DNA from: Thermocaproicibacter sp002410755 | Lineage (GTDB): Bacteria > Bacillota > Clostridia > Oscillospirales > Acutalibacteraceae | Direction of reading: 5' to 3' | NCBI GenBank assembly: GCA_036839715.1 | Contig: DAITDU010000001.1 | Location: 1-64,000 of the forward strand | Length of the DNA: 64,000 bases | Shown: piece after piece, positions 1 through 8,689 of the stretch | Numbering within the stretch: the stretch's first letter is position 1 | How the letters are laid out: each line of letters opens with the position of its first letter | Position numbers and translations under genes: made by a program | The notes under the pieces: generated by a model | The model's database searches: none | What the model saw: only the letters and a program-made list of their open reading frames with translations | What the model was told of the DNA's origin: nothing

Positions 1-2587
1 CATTTTCATAGGATTCCGGCAGGAAAAGCCGCACGCCAAAGCGGGGCAGCTCCGGGAAACGACAGTCCTTGATTGCGCGAAGTTCCACGTCCATCGTACC
101 GTCCGACCAGACTGTGTATTTTGCATGGACAGTCATGATTTTCTCGCGGAAAGTCGGAGCAAGTGCAAGCTGAAAGGCAACGCTGACGGAGCCACGGTTT
201 TTCCGAACTTCGGAATCATATACATGAACCAGCGCACGGTCAAAGCCGGCTTCTTTCCATTTTGCCACGATAAACCGGTCATTGTCAGTCGGTGCGCGCC
301 AGATATTGTATTCCATGGGCCGGTCGAGCACTGGTTTCCCGCCGCGCAGGAGGGAAGTGAGCACGCCTTTCCGTTTGGAGAAGCAAAAGGCATAATCTCC
401 TGCATCCAGCTTAATTTCCGTATCGCTTTCATGGATATTTACAGGGCCGGGCTTCCGGAAGAATATGTCGGGCTTATAGCATCCGCCAAGCACGAACTGA
501 TCGAAACCGAGCGAGTAGCCTTTTGATGCCCATGGCAGGTCTTTTTTCTGACGCAGCGTAAAGCGGACAAGAATCAGACCTTTTTCTTCCGGAACCGGAA
601 CATTAAGTACAAATTCCCGGACTTCATGCGGCGGTACATCCGGCGAAGCGACCGCGCCGGAAGCGAGGACAGTCTCCGATTTGCCGGAACAGGCCGTCAC
701 AGTCCACAGAATATCAACGGCATCTTTCAGGTTGGTAAAGTCAAGGCAGTTTACCACGGCAAAGCGCTTTGGACTGTCTGTCTGGAGAATACGCGCAGGG
801 CGCAGCACGTTCTTGTATTCACGCAGACTGTCGGTGAACTGCCGGTCGGGCGAAACAAGCCCGTCTATGCAGAAATTGCCGTCGTTTGGGAAATCCCCGA
901 AATCCCCGCCGTAAAGGAAACGTTTTCTTCCGTCCGGTGCGGTGCCATCCTGCACGGCATGGTCACACCATTCCCATACGAAGCCGCCGAGGAAGGATGG
1001 GTTGTGGTAAATCATCTGCCAGTATTCTTCAAGATCCCCCGGCCCATTGCCCATTGCGTGGGAATATTCACAGAGCATGTAAGGCTTTGCCCGTTTTGCG
1101 CGGAGTTTTTCCGCAATGGACTCACGCGTCGGATACATTTCACTTTCCACACCAAGGCAGGAAGCGTCGCGCTCCGGGTAGCGCGATGCGGATTCATAAT
1201 GGATGAGGCGGGTTGAGTCACGGTCAAAAGCCCACTTTGCCGCAGCAATGAAATTCCGGCCGAGACCGGATTCATTCCCAAGGGACCAGAGAAGAACGGA
1301 CGGGCGGTTCTTGTCGCGCTCAACGTTGCGGTGGACACGATCAAGAACCGACGCGGCATACTGCGGGTCGTCGGAAAGCTGACCGTAGTTTGCATAATCG
1401 GTTGGGTATTGGTCGATGCAACCGTGGGATTCCGCATCAGACTCCGCAATCAGGTAAAAACCGTATTCGTCACAGAGTTGCGGGAAAATCGGTGCATTGG
1501 GGTAATGGCTTGTGCGGATAGCGTTGATGTTGGCCTGCTTCATCATCCGCAGGTCTTTTTCCATCATTTCGCGGGTTACGGCGTAACCGGCAACAGGGTC
1601 GGAATCGTGGCGGTTGACGCCTTTCAGTTTTATCGGTTTTCCGTTGAGGCAGAGGACAGCGTTCTGCACGGAAATTTCGCGCACACCGACTTTTTCGGCA
1701 ATCGCTTCCCCTTCAGCCTCCAGAATAATCTGGTACAGATAAGGTGCCTCGGCAGTCCAGAGGTTCGGATTTGCAAGGAGAAAATGAATGGTGCCGGAGC
1801 CTTCCGCTTTCTGAAGGAACTTCCCCTCTGCATCGTACAGAGTGGCACGGATGGTCTGCGGTTCCCCTGCGAAATCGGGCTTCACGGAAATTTCCGCTTT
1901 TCCCCCGTCCCGGAGGAATGTTTTTATAAAATAATCGCGGATATGGCTTCCCGGCCTGCGGAGCAGATATACATCACGGAAAATACCGGACATGCGGAGC
2001 TTATCCTGGTCTTCCAGATAGGAGCCGGAGCACCATTTCAGCACGACGGCGGCAAGCAGATTGTCGCCCTCCCTGACAAAATCGGTCACGTCGAATTCCC
2101 CGGTGGAATGGGAGACCGTGTCATAGCCGGTGAATTTCCCATTGATCCAGAGGAACAGGCAGGAATCTACGCCTTCAAAATTAAGATACAGACGCTCGCC
2201 GGGCTGCTTTTTCTCCACGGTAAAATGTGTCCGGTAGAGGCCGCAGGGGTCGTCAGCAGGCACATAAGGCGGATCAAACGGATAAGGGTATTTTGTATTG
2301 GTATACTGATGATGGTCATAGCCGTGCATCTGCCACACGGAAGGAACCGGAATGATATCCATTTTCTCTTCGCCGCTGAAATCCAGGCCAACCATATCTC
2401 CTTTCAGCTCGTCCGGGGAATCAAGGTAGGCAAACCTCCAGTTGCCATTCAGCAGCTGGAGGCGGTCAGAATCTTTTCCGGAACCGGCAAGTGCCTTTTC
2501 CGGTGAAGAATACGGGATATAATAAGCCCTGTCCTCCTCGGTGTTCACACGTGTGACTTCAGCATTTTCATAATAGGGCAGCTTCAT
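1..2587 (-). CDS. GH2 beta-galactosidase, LacZ type (3' end outside window)
   Basis: Hydrolyses terminal beta-galactosides, probably in the cytoplasm because no signal peptide is seen. The reading frame starts at 2587 behind an AGGGGAGGGG ribosome site and stays open to base 1, so about 862 residues are visible and the C-terminus is missing. LacZ signatures appear in order: KLKGVNRHDSDP, TSHYPNAP, the acid/base motif SLGNESG and the nucleophile motif CEYSHAMGNGPG (about bases 1050-1090). The last visible residues, LPRFGVRLFLP, match the LacZ C-terminal domain. It is the distal gene of the leftward nagB-like/unknown/DMT operon. Family assignment is firm; the true substrate in this locus is not known. 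Confidence 0.95.
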   Translation of the reverse strand, partial: MKLPYYENAEVTRVNTEEDRAYYIPYSSPEKALAGSGKDSDRLQLLNGNWRFAYLDSPDELKGDMVGLDFSGEEKMDIIPVPSVWQMHGYDHHQYTNTKYPYPFDPPYVPADDPCGLYRTHFTVEKKQPGERLYLNFEGVDSCLFLWINGKFTGYDTVSHSTGEFDVTDFVREGDNLLAAVVLKWCSGSYLEDQDKLRMSGIFRDVYLLRRPGSHIRDYFIKTFLRDGGKAEISVKPDFAGEPQTIRATLYDAEGKFLQKAEGSGTIHFLLANPNLWTAEAPYLYQIILEAEGEAIAEKVGVREISVQNAVLCLNGKPIKLKGVNRHDSDPVAGYAVTREMMEKDLRMMKQANINAIRTSHYPNAPIFPQLCDEYGFYLIAESDAESHGCIDQYPTDYANYGQLSDDPQYAASVLDRVHRNVERDKNRPSVLLWSLGNESGLGRNFIAAAKWAFDRDSTRLIHYESASRYPERDASCLGVESEMYPTRESIAEKLRAKRAKPYMLCEYSHAMGNGPGDLEEYWQMIYHNPSFLGGFVWEWCDHAVQDGTAPDGRKRFLYGGDFGDFPNDGNFCIDGLVSPDRQFTDSLREYKNVLRPARILQTDSPKRFAVVNCLDFTNLKDAVDILWTVTACSGKSETVLASGAVASPDVPPHEVREFVLNVPVPEEKGLILVRFTLRQKKDLPWASKGYSLGFDQFVLGGCYKPDIFFRKPGPVNIHESDTEIKLDAGDYAFCFSKRKGVLTSLLRGGKPVLDRPMEYNIWRAPTDNDRFIVAKWKEAGFDRALVHVYDSEVRKNRGSVSVAFQLALAPTFREKIMTVHAKYTVWSDGTMDVELRAIKDCRFPELPRFGVRLFLPESYEN

Positions 2588-2610
2588 GATAGGCCCCTCC
2601 CCTTCTGTAT

Positions 2611-3507
2611 TCAGTGAATATTCAGGATAAGCAGTGCGGCGATGCCAATAATCAGGCCGGTCAGGCCATACTTGTTAATCTTTTCCTTGAGCGCAAGAAT
2701 AGAGTAAATTGTTACGGCGACCATCATGCCGCCCAGCACAACGGGGAACAGGTAAGTGCTGTCAACACGGGAAGAAAGGTAAGTAATGGTGAAGTTACCG
2801 CCGCCGTTGCCAAGTGCAAGGACCAGAAGCGGGCCGGTATAGGCTTTCATGCTGCGGATTTCGGGGCCGGTCTGTTTAAGCTCACCCTTTGCTGCGGCAA
2901 GGATGTAATAAGTGATGATGGCAAAGAGGAAGGCGAAGGAAAATGCGAGCGTTGTCAGGGAAGAGGCTTCCTTGCCGCCCGTTGCCATCTGCTGCGCCGT
3001 TACAATTACGGAAAGGCTGCCGTTCAGGAACCAGGTCGCGAGGCAGAGCAGAAGCCACTTTCTGTTGGCCTTGCCGTTATTCTTTGAGCCCGGTACGCTG
3101 ATAAAGAAGAATGCTATGAGAAACATTGCAATGCCGAGGCCTGCCGTCCAGCGGAACTGCTGTTTCCAAATCAGCACGCCCGCAAGGGCTGGGATTACCA
3201 TGCTTGCAGAGTAGAAGAAAGAAGTGTAGGAGAGCGGCCCGGTGTGCATGGCGTAATAATAGCAGGCGATTGTCGCAATCAGGCCGGCACCAAAGAGAGC
3301 GCCGTAGGCGATGGTAACGCCGCTGAAAGTGAACTTTGCGCAGGCGGCCCAGATCCAGAAGCAGACAGCCACAACGAGGCTGAAAAGGCCGGTCTGCAAA
3401 ATGTTGACACGAAGGGAAATCTCCTTGATTTTCTTCATGGCAATGGGCTGGATGCCAAAGAAGAAGATTGCAAGCAGAATCAGAACAGTTTCTAAAGCAG
3501 TATTCAT
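2611..3507 (-). CDS. DMT superfamily (EamA/RhaT-like) permease
   Basis: A 298-residue integral membrane protein with about ten hydrophobic segments, the usual size and layout of drug/metabolite transporter (DMT) proteins built from two EamA-like halves. It begins MNTALETVLILLAIFFFG, so the first helix starts at the N-terminus, and it ends in a hydrophobic helix. It lies between the beta-rich unknown gene and the beta-galactosidase, 23 bases upstream of the latter, in one operon. The context suggests uptake of a sugar or sugar derivative made or used by the locus (RhaT is a known sugar carrier of this fold), but the substrate cannot be read from sequence. Confidence 0.8.
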   Translation of the reverse strand: MNTALETVLILLAIFFFGIQPIAMKKIKEISLRVNILQTGLFSLVVAVCFWIWAACAKFTFSGVTIAYGALFGAGLIATIACYYYAMHTGPLSYTSFFYSASMVIPALAGVLIWKQQFRWTAGLGIAMFLIAFFFISVPGSKNNGKANRKWLLLCLATWFLNGSLSVIVTAQQMATGGKEASSLTTLAFSFAFLFAIITYYILAAAKGELKQTGPEIRSMKAYTGPLLVLALGNGGGNFTITYLSSRVDSTYLFPVVLGGMMVAVTIYSILALKEKINKYGLTGLIIGIAALLILNIH

Positions 3508-3535
3508 AATTTCAGGTTACTCCCGCTGTAAATTT

Positions 3536-4108
3536 TCACGGATTTTCATCCGCGGTGAAGTCATAAAACCGGTTGATTCCCTCACAGGCAGTAATGCCTG
3601 CGTAAAATTCATCCGGCACGCAGTCCGCTTTCACGGAAAAACTGTTCCCATCAAGTGAGATATCCAGTTTCCCTTTCTGCGGGCACACAGTAAGGTGGAT
3701 AATTTTTCCCGCCGACACGGAAAATTTCTGCCGCAGCAGGTTCGTCGGGTGCACATCATTGGCAAGCGGCTCCAAGCTCCAGACATTGACACCGCCTTCA
3801 TAGGCGACAATCTCCATGTGGCGGCCATAGCGTAGTTCACCATTTTTGCCCTTGCGAATGTCATTTGTGAGGACAATCAGGGGTGCGCCGTATTTCACAA
3901 ACGAACAGCGAGTGGAAAGCACGGTGCCGGCGCGGAATTTCCGGGCCGTAACCATGCTGACATAGTCATAATGACCTGTCGCGGGGTTGCCGCGGTTCAC
4001 AAGGCATCCGTCCTCCTGCACAAAGCGCGGTGTGGGTGCAAATTTTGGGGAATAGACGTACTGAAAATCAGACTGGTTCCAGCCGCCTTTTGAAAAAACG
4101 GTTTTCAT
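3536..4108 (-). CDS. Unknown beta-rich protein in the nagB-like/lacZ operon
   Basis: A 190-residue soluble protein without signal peptide or membrane segment. I do not recognise the family with certainty. The composition (alternating hydrophobic and polar strands, many aromatic residues, short turns such as EGGVNVW and GKLDISLDG) suggests a beta-sandwich like those of carbohydrate-binding or LamG/concanavalin-like domains; this is inference. The start at 4108 has a GGAAAGGAAG ribosome site inside the end of the NagB-like gene, six bases away, so the two are translationally close. Its position among sugar genes suggests a role in binding or processing the same substrate. Confidence 0.6.
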   Translation of the reverse strand: MKTVFSKGGWNQSDFQYVYSPKFAPTPRFVQEDGCLVNRGNPATGHYDYVSMVTARKFRAGTVLSTRCSFVKYGAPLIVLTNDIRKGKNGELRYGRHMEIVAYEGGVNVWSLEPLANDVHPTNLLRQKFSVSAGKIIHLTVCPQKGKLDISLDGNSFSVKADCVPDEFYAGITACEGINRFYDFTADENP

Positions 4109-4114
4109 AAAAGC

Positions 4115-4894
4115 TCAGGCTTCCTTTCCAATCAGGCGGCTGCTTTCCGGGTCGAGATAGAGAAATGAATTGTCGTGGCGGCGGAGGACTGTTGCGGGGC
4201 ACGCTTCGCCGATATCCCAGGTGACCATGCGGCGGACAGCCTCGGCTTTGGTGGCGGCGGGGACAACGCAATAAAGGCAGGCACCGTTCATCAGCGCAGG
4301 GACTGTCAGCGTCAGGGCGTGTGTCGGGACTTCGCTGAGGGACTGGAAGCAGCCGTCGTGGACCTGCTGGTTGCGGCAGACAGAATCGAGCGGGACGACT
4401 TTTACAAGGTGCGGGTCGCTGAAGTCCGCAACAGGCGGGTCATTAAAAGCAATATGGCCGTTTTCGCCGACGCCGAGGCAGACAATATCAACGGGGTTTT
4501 TCCTAAGGAGATCAGCATAACGGGCGCATTCTGCATTACGGTCCGGATTTTGGCCGTTCAGGTAGTTGACGGATTTAAACGGGACCTTTGAGAAAATGTG
4601 CTCGCGGAGGAAATTGCCGAAACCCTGCGGTGCATTGGCGGGCAGGCCAACATATTCGTCCATATGGAAGGCGTTGATGCGGTTCCACTCAATGCCGGGC
4701 TCTTTAACGAGGGAAGCCAGCATCTCGTTCTGAGAAGGCGCCGCAGCGAAAATCATGTTGATTTCGCTTTTCTTTGAGAGCAGCTCGCGGATTTTTGCGG
4801 CGCAGTCTTTTGCAGCCGCAGCCCCCATGTCTTCGCGGCTGTCGTAGCACCTTACGACGAGCTTATCCTTCTTTAATTCACTTGTTATTGCCAT
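4115..4894 (-). CDS. NagB-like sugar-phosphate deaminase/isomerase with altered active site
   Basis: A 259-residue member of the NagB/6-phosphogluconolactonase fold. The NagB motif FHMDEYVGL is present (Asp79, Glu80). The second active-site motif reads GVGENGHIAFNDP, where E. coli NagB has GVGNDGHIAFNEP. The aspartate and glutamate that assist ring opening (Asp141 and Glu148 in E. coli) are therefore Asn and Asp here, while the histidine is kept. It may deaminate glucosamine-6-phosphate made by the NagA encoded downstream, or act on another 6-phospho-sugar. It is the first gene of the leftward operon, with ribosome site AAGGAGAG. Fold assignment is firm; substrate specificity is open. Confidence 0.8.
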   Translation of the reverse strand: MAITSELKKDKLVVRCYDSREDMGAAAAKDCAAKIRELLSKKSEINMIFAAAPSQNEMLASLVKEPGIEWNRINAFHMDEYVGLPANAPQGFGNFLREHIFSKVPFKSVNYLNGQNPDRNAECARYADLLRKNPVDIVCLGVGENGHIAFNDPPVADFSDPHLVKVVPLDSVCRNQQVHDGCFQSLSEVPTHALTLTVPALMNGACLYCVVPAATKAEAVRRMVTWDIGEACPATVLRRHDNSFLYLDPESSRLIGKEA

Positions 4895-4944
4895 TTTGAA
4901 ATCTCTCCTTTATTTCTTCTCTTCGCCGGCCGGAAATGCCGACA

Positions 4945-4964
4945 GGTATAATGATCCATATACC
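4945..4964. promoter_or_regulatory. Inverted repeat GGTATA-N8-TATACC upstream of the NagB-like gene
   Basis: GGTATA (4945-4950) and TATACC (4959-4964) form a perfect 6-bp inverted repeat, 51 bases upstream of the NagB-like start codon. The spacing and TGGTATA core resemble operators of GntR/HutC-type amino-sugar regulators such as NagR, but the regulator is not encoded nearby, so this is only a candidate operator. Confidence 0.4.
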
Positions 4965-5012
4965 ATTCTAGTGACTTTCCTGCTGAATTACTTCCCTTTT
5001 TGTACTGCAAAT

Positions 5013-5056
5013 TTGACCTTTTCAGCAATATGGCAAAAATTCATATAAAAGGTCAA
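5013..5056. promoter_or_regulatory. Long perfect inverted repeat in the divergent promoter region
   Basis: TTGACCTTTT (5013-5022) and AAAAGGTCAA (5047-5056) are exact reverse complements separated by 24 bases. Extended to 14 bases the two arms still match at 13 positions. The half-sites lie between the divergent NagB-like gene and the amidohydrolase gene. A TATAAT at 5078-5083 on the plus strand follows the right arm, which would place a regulator bound there over or next to the -35 region. The spacing suits a dimeric regulator contacting two separated half-sites. Confidence 0.5.
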
Positions 5057-5131
5057 GTTTTTCCCCTGACTTTCTGCTATAATAAAAAAGAATTTCCACC
5101 TGTCGGAAAATGTAAAAGGAGGACTATGTTC

Positions 5132-5896
5132 ATGCGTTCGGCATATCATTTCTTCGACTGCCGTGCTTCTTACGGCATGAGATGCTACCGGGCTCCCGGC
5201 AGCTTTTACCGCAAGGAAGATCTGCTCCGCAAGATGGCGGATTACAGTATTGACTGTGCACTTGTTTACCATTCCCTTTCTAAAGAATACGACCCGATGG
5301 TTGGCAACCATGTGCTCTGCCGGGAAATTAAGGATGACGAGAACCTTTTTCCAGTCTGGGCTGTCCAGCCGCACTACACGGGTGAGTTTGACACGCCTTC
5401 AAAGCTCCTTGAGGACATGAAGGCAAACGGTGTGAAGGCGCTTACCATGTTTCCAGCCCCTTCAAGCCAAAACTTCAGCTTTGCGGAATTTACGTGCGGA
5501 GAGATTTTCCACATGTGTGAAGAGCACCAGATTCCGTTCTTTGTCGACATGGATCAGATGGGCGGCATTGCCGCGGTTGACTGGCTCTGTGCGGCGCACC
5601 CGAAGCTGCCGCTTGTTGTGACAAAAGTCAATTACCGCATTGACCGTGACCTTTATCCCCTGCTTGACAAATACCGTAATTTTTACATTGAGGTATCCGG
5701 CTACAAGCCTTTTGAGGGCATTAAGAGCATCTGCGAGCGCTTCGGGGCCGGCCGCCTGATCTTTGGGACCGGTATGCCGGAGAGCGCGGGCGGAGCAGCT
5801 GTCGGCCTTGTGACCTATGCTGACATCACCGACTCCGAAAAGAACATGATTGCTTCCGGAAATCTTAAGAAACTGCTGGGAGGCGTTGCATTATGA
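5132..5896 (+). CDS. Amidohydrolase-2 family protein (first of two)
   Basis: A TIM-barrel metal-dependent hydrolase of the amidohydrolase-2 type, 254 residues from the chosen start. Two ATGs lie near the AAGGAGG site: 5126 (3 bases away) and 5132 (9 bases away). 5132 has the better spacing. The protein starts MRSAYHFFDCRASYGM, so the usual N-terminal D-x-H metal motif is replaced by FFDCRASYG, which makes its metal binding doubtful; the end shows the family-typical FGTGMP. It overlaps the next amidohydrolase by four bases (ATGA), so the two are coupled and may form a complex. Known members of the family hydrolyse lactones or decarboxylate aromatic acids; here the reaction is unknown. Confidence 0.75.
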   Translation: MRSAYHFFDCRASYGMRCYRAPGSFYRKEDLLRKMADYSIDCALVYHSLSKEYDPMVGNHVLCREIKDDENLFPVWAVQPHYTGEFDTPSKLLEDMKANGVKALTMFPAPSSQNFSFAEFTCGEIFHMCEEHQIPFFVDMDQMGGIAAVDWLCAAHPKLPLVVTKVNYRIDRDLYPLLDKYRNFYIEVSGYKPFEGIKSICERFGAGRLIFGTGMPESAGGAAVGLVTYADITDSEKNMIASGNLKKLLGGVAL

Positions 5897-6708
5897 TGAA
5901 GATTGCAGACTATGCAAAGGCGGGCCTTCCGATTAAAGATGTCCCGATTATTGACGAACACAACCACCTGGGGCGCTGGGGTGCTTTTTATGTGCCGGGC
6001 GGCGGTACCATTGACCAGATGGTCAACCGCATGGATCAGGTGGGCATCTCTAAAATCTGTGTCACGGCGCACGCATCCATAGGCCCGGACTATGTCTACG
6101 GAAACAACCTTGTGATGGATGCCCTTAAGCGCTATCCGGATCGTGTAATCGGCTATGTGACCGTCAACCCGAACTACCCTGAGGATATGCAGCATGAGCT
6201 GGACCGCTGCTTTGCGGTTCCGGGGTTCCGTGCCATCAAGTTCCACCCGGAATGCCATGGACAGCCAGTTGACTGCAAGGGCTATGAGGCAGCGTTCGAG
6301 GAAGCCGAAAAACGCGGATGCCCTATCCTCATCCATGTCTGGGGTGATGATGCTGTCCGCGCAGTGGACGGCCTTGCCCCCCGTTTCCCGCATGCAATCT
6401 TTATCATGGCACATATGGGCGGCACGGACGGCCATTCCATGGAAAAGGCAGTCGATGTGGTCAACCGCCATCCGAATGTTTACGGAGACGTTGCACTTTC
6501 CCGGCCGACGGAAGGAAATATTGAATGGCTTGTAAAAGAAATCGGCTCCAAGCGCGTCCTTTTTGGTACGGATATGCCGTTCTATGATCCCAGTCACGTA
6601 ATCGCCCGTGTGGCGCTTGCTGACATTACCGAAGAAGAGAAAAAAGACATTTTCTACCGCAATGCGGCAAAAATCATGAAACTGGATAATCCGGAATACC
6701 GGAAATGA
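5893..6708 (+). CDS. Amidohydrolase-2 family protein (second of two)
   Basis: A 271-residue amidohydrolase-2 (TIM-barrel) protein. The N-terminal metal motif is IDEHNHLG, the barrel motif IKFHPECHG follows near residue 118, then HVWGDD, FIMAHMGG and the C-terminal FGTDMPFYDP with the conserved aspartate. The canonical metal ligands are therefore present, unlike in its upstream partner. The start overlaps the stop of that partner. The co-translated pair, one with a full and one with an altered metal site, sits in front of three glycosidases, so the substrate is probably a sugar acid, lactone or acylated sugar. This is inference. Confidence 0.85.
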   Translation: MMKIADYAKAGLPIKDVPIIDEHNHLGRWGAFYVPGGGTIDQMVNRMDQVGISKICVTAHASIGPDYVYGNNLVMDALKRYPDRVIGYVTVNPNYPEDMQHELDRCFAVPGFRAIKFHPECHGQPVDCKGYEAAFEEAEKRGCPILIHVWGDDAVRAVDGLAPRFPHAIFIMAHMGGTDGHSMEKAVDVVNRHPNVYGDVALSRPTEGNIEWLVKEIGSKRVLFGTDMPFYDPSHVIARVALADITEEEKKDIFYRNAAKIMKLDNPEYRK

Positions 6709-6737
6709 AAATAAAAAGATCACGGAGGCTTCGCAAA

Positions 6738-8681
6738 ATGGATCAACGAATTACTTTCCGCGACTGTTACCTGGAGCAGTCCGGTGACACTTTAGCAGCA
6801 GGCAGCGCCGCATTCCGGCGTACCTGGAAAATTACGGGCGCAGGGCTTATCCCCCAGACTCTTGAGAATGCACGGACGGGGGAGAACCTTGTTCATCCCG
6901 AAGAAGAATCGCTCAGTCCTGCCGACCTCCCACAGGGAGAAGCGGCAGGGAAACTTTCCCTCTCCGGGGGGAAAGATGATGACTATGGCTTTGCACTGCC
7001 GCATCTGCGTGCTGCCCTTACGATAGATTATGAAAAATTTTCTGTGCGGTATGAATTTAACATTTACCCGGAACTGCCAATCCTTCGTACGCGGATGTTC
7101 CTGCGCGGCTGCACAGAAGCGCCGCTTCGGACTGTCGTAAGACTTGACTTCCTCAGCTTTGCGGAAAAACACTGCGAGTGGGAGAGCATCTCCCTTCGGG
7201 CCGTGACCGATTCCCACAACAACCTTGTTCGGAAATCGGGCGGCCTTTTCTACTGCAACGAAGCAGACAAAGTCCCGGGAAACCTTTTGCGCATCCACAG
7301 GACCATCCAGAACGATGGGGTTATCCTTATCCGGGAAGCTCCTGCGCTGGAAGAGCAGGTGCGCTGGATAGGCAGCGACTTTATAGTGTTCCACAGCCGC
7401 GTCGCGGCGGTTGCCGCCGGGCTGGATCCTTTGGAGGATGGAGAAGAGTGGGTGCCGCTTTATGGCAGTGCGGTTGTCCTCTATGAGGGCGGCGACCTCG
7501 CATTTGCAAAAGCGCTCCATACTTATTGGGAAGCACGCCACCGTTTCCGTCCCGGCTTTGACGGTGCTGTTTTTAGCAACACCTGGGGCGATGACACCGG
7601 AGGGCGTAACATCCGGGAAGACTTCCTTGAAAAAGACATTTCCGCGGCGGCGGAAATGGGCGTTTCCCAATACCAGATTGATGCTGGCTGGGACACTGGC
7701 GCACAGGATAAAAAAACCGGGCGCAGTTACTGGACAATTAACCGAGCTGCCTTTCCGGAGGATTTCCGTCCGTTTGATGCGCTTGCAGAAAAGCTCGGCG
7801 TGACACCGGGCGTCTGGTTTGTCCCCTATACGGAGGACGGCCACCACTACGGCTGTTACCAGCAGGACGCGCAGGAGCTTGCTGACCTTTGCCTGAAGCA
7901 TGGAATGCACACGCTGAAATTGGACGGGTTCCGCCTGCCGGACTACACGACAACCTACCGCTTTGAAAAGATGCTGCAGCTTGTCCTTGAGAAAACAGGC
8001 AGCGACGTTTACTTTAACATTGATATTACAAACTGGCCCCGCACAGGGCTTTTCGGTGCAACACAGTACGGCAATCTCTTCCTTGAAAACCGCTATACCA
8101 ACCGTATCAACTACTACCCGCACGGCATTCTCCGGAACCTCTGGATGATTGCACCGTATTTTCCAATCTGCCGCATTCAGGCGGAGTTCCCAAATGTTGC
8201 ACTGCACTCCGACCTTTACGAGAAAGACCAGCCGGGCGATGCGCTTTCACCGGAGCGCTGCGGCCAGATCTATGCGCTTGGCTGCGTGCTGTTTGCTTCA
8301 CCGCTTGCGTGGATGCAGCCCTGCTTTGTCGACGCAGATATGCGCAAAAGAATCCGCGCGCTGCTTGATTCTGTAAAGGATGCGCGCTGCGGTGCCGTCG
8401 GTTCTTTGGAGCTGCCGGTTGGAGAAATCCCGAACGGCGTGCATTTCACGGGCTTTCAGGCCCTTGAAAATGAAAACAGCGGATGGCTTCTGCTCCTGCG
8501 CGAGAATGCGCCGGAGAACAGCTTCTGCTACCGCCTGCATGGTGGTGCCGGGGAAGGGTATCGGTTTACGGAAATTGCTTCCACCTGCCAGAGTAGCGTG
8601 AAGCCGGTGCAGGGACCTGAGATCAACGTCATGTTGGCAAAACCATTCTCCTTTGCAGTTTACCGCTATGAGAAAGAGTGA
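6738..8681 (+). CDS. GH36-like (clan GH-D) glycosidase
   Basis: A 647-residue protein with an N-terminal beta-sandwich (about residues 1-270) followed by a TIM barrel. Barrel motifs resemble alpha-galactosidases of clan GH-D: NTWGDD at 281-286, QIDAGWD at 313-319 and LKLDGF at 393-398, whose Asp396 is the candidate nucleophile. The usual GH36 acid/base motif was not recognised, so activity and substrate are uncertain. The start at 6738 was preferred over 6705 because CACGGAGG lies nine bases upstream. No signal peptide is seen, so the enzyme probably acts on imported oligosaccharides. Part of the run from the amidohydrolases to the LacI regulator. Confidence 0.75.
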   Translation: MDQRITFRDCYLEQSGDTLAAGSAAFRRTWKITGAGLIPQTLENARTGENLVHPEEESLSPADLPQGEAAGKLSLSGGKDDDYGFALPHLRAALTIDYEKFSVRYEFNIYPELPILRTRMFLRGCTEAPLRTVVRLDFLSFAEKHCEWESISLRAVTDSHNNLVRKSGGLFYCNEADKVPGNLLRIHRTIQNDGVILIREAPALEEQVRWIGSDFIVFHSRVAAVAAGLDPLEDGEEWVPLYGSAVVLYEGGDLAFAKALHTYWEARHRFRPGFDGAVFSNTWGDDTGGRNIREDFLEKDISAAAEMGVSQYQIDAGWDTGAQDKKTGRSYWTINRAAFPEDFRPFDALAEKLGVTPGVWFVPYTEDGHHYGCYQQDAQELADLCLKHGMHTLKLDGFRLPDYTTTYRFEKMLQLVLEKTGSDVYFNIDITNWPRTGLFGATQYGNLFLENRYTNRINYYPHGILRNLWMIAPYFPICRIQAEFPNVALHSDLYEKDQPGDALSPERCGQIYALGCVLFASPLAWMQPCFVDADMRKRIRALLDSVKDARCGAVGSLELPVGEIPNGVHFTGFQALENENSGWLLLLRENAPENSFCYRLHGGAGEGYRFTEIASTCQSSVKPVQGPEINVMLAKPFSFAVYRYEKE

Positions 8682-8689
8682 AATATAAA

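Noticed and set aside
1331..2506. Plus-strand open frame of 391 codons
   Set aside because: Antisense to the clearly conserved beta-galactosidase gene; no family resemblance.
5000..5131. Upstream extension of the first amidohydrolase gene to an ATG-like start at 5000
   Set aside because: It would cross the inverted repeat and the TATAAT element and has no ribosome site; AAGGAGG just before 5126/5132 marks the real start.
6792..8207. Minus-strand open frame of 471 codons
   Set aside because: Antisense to the GH36-like gene; long antisense frames are expected from the codon usage here.
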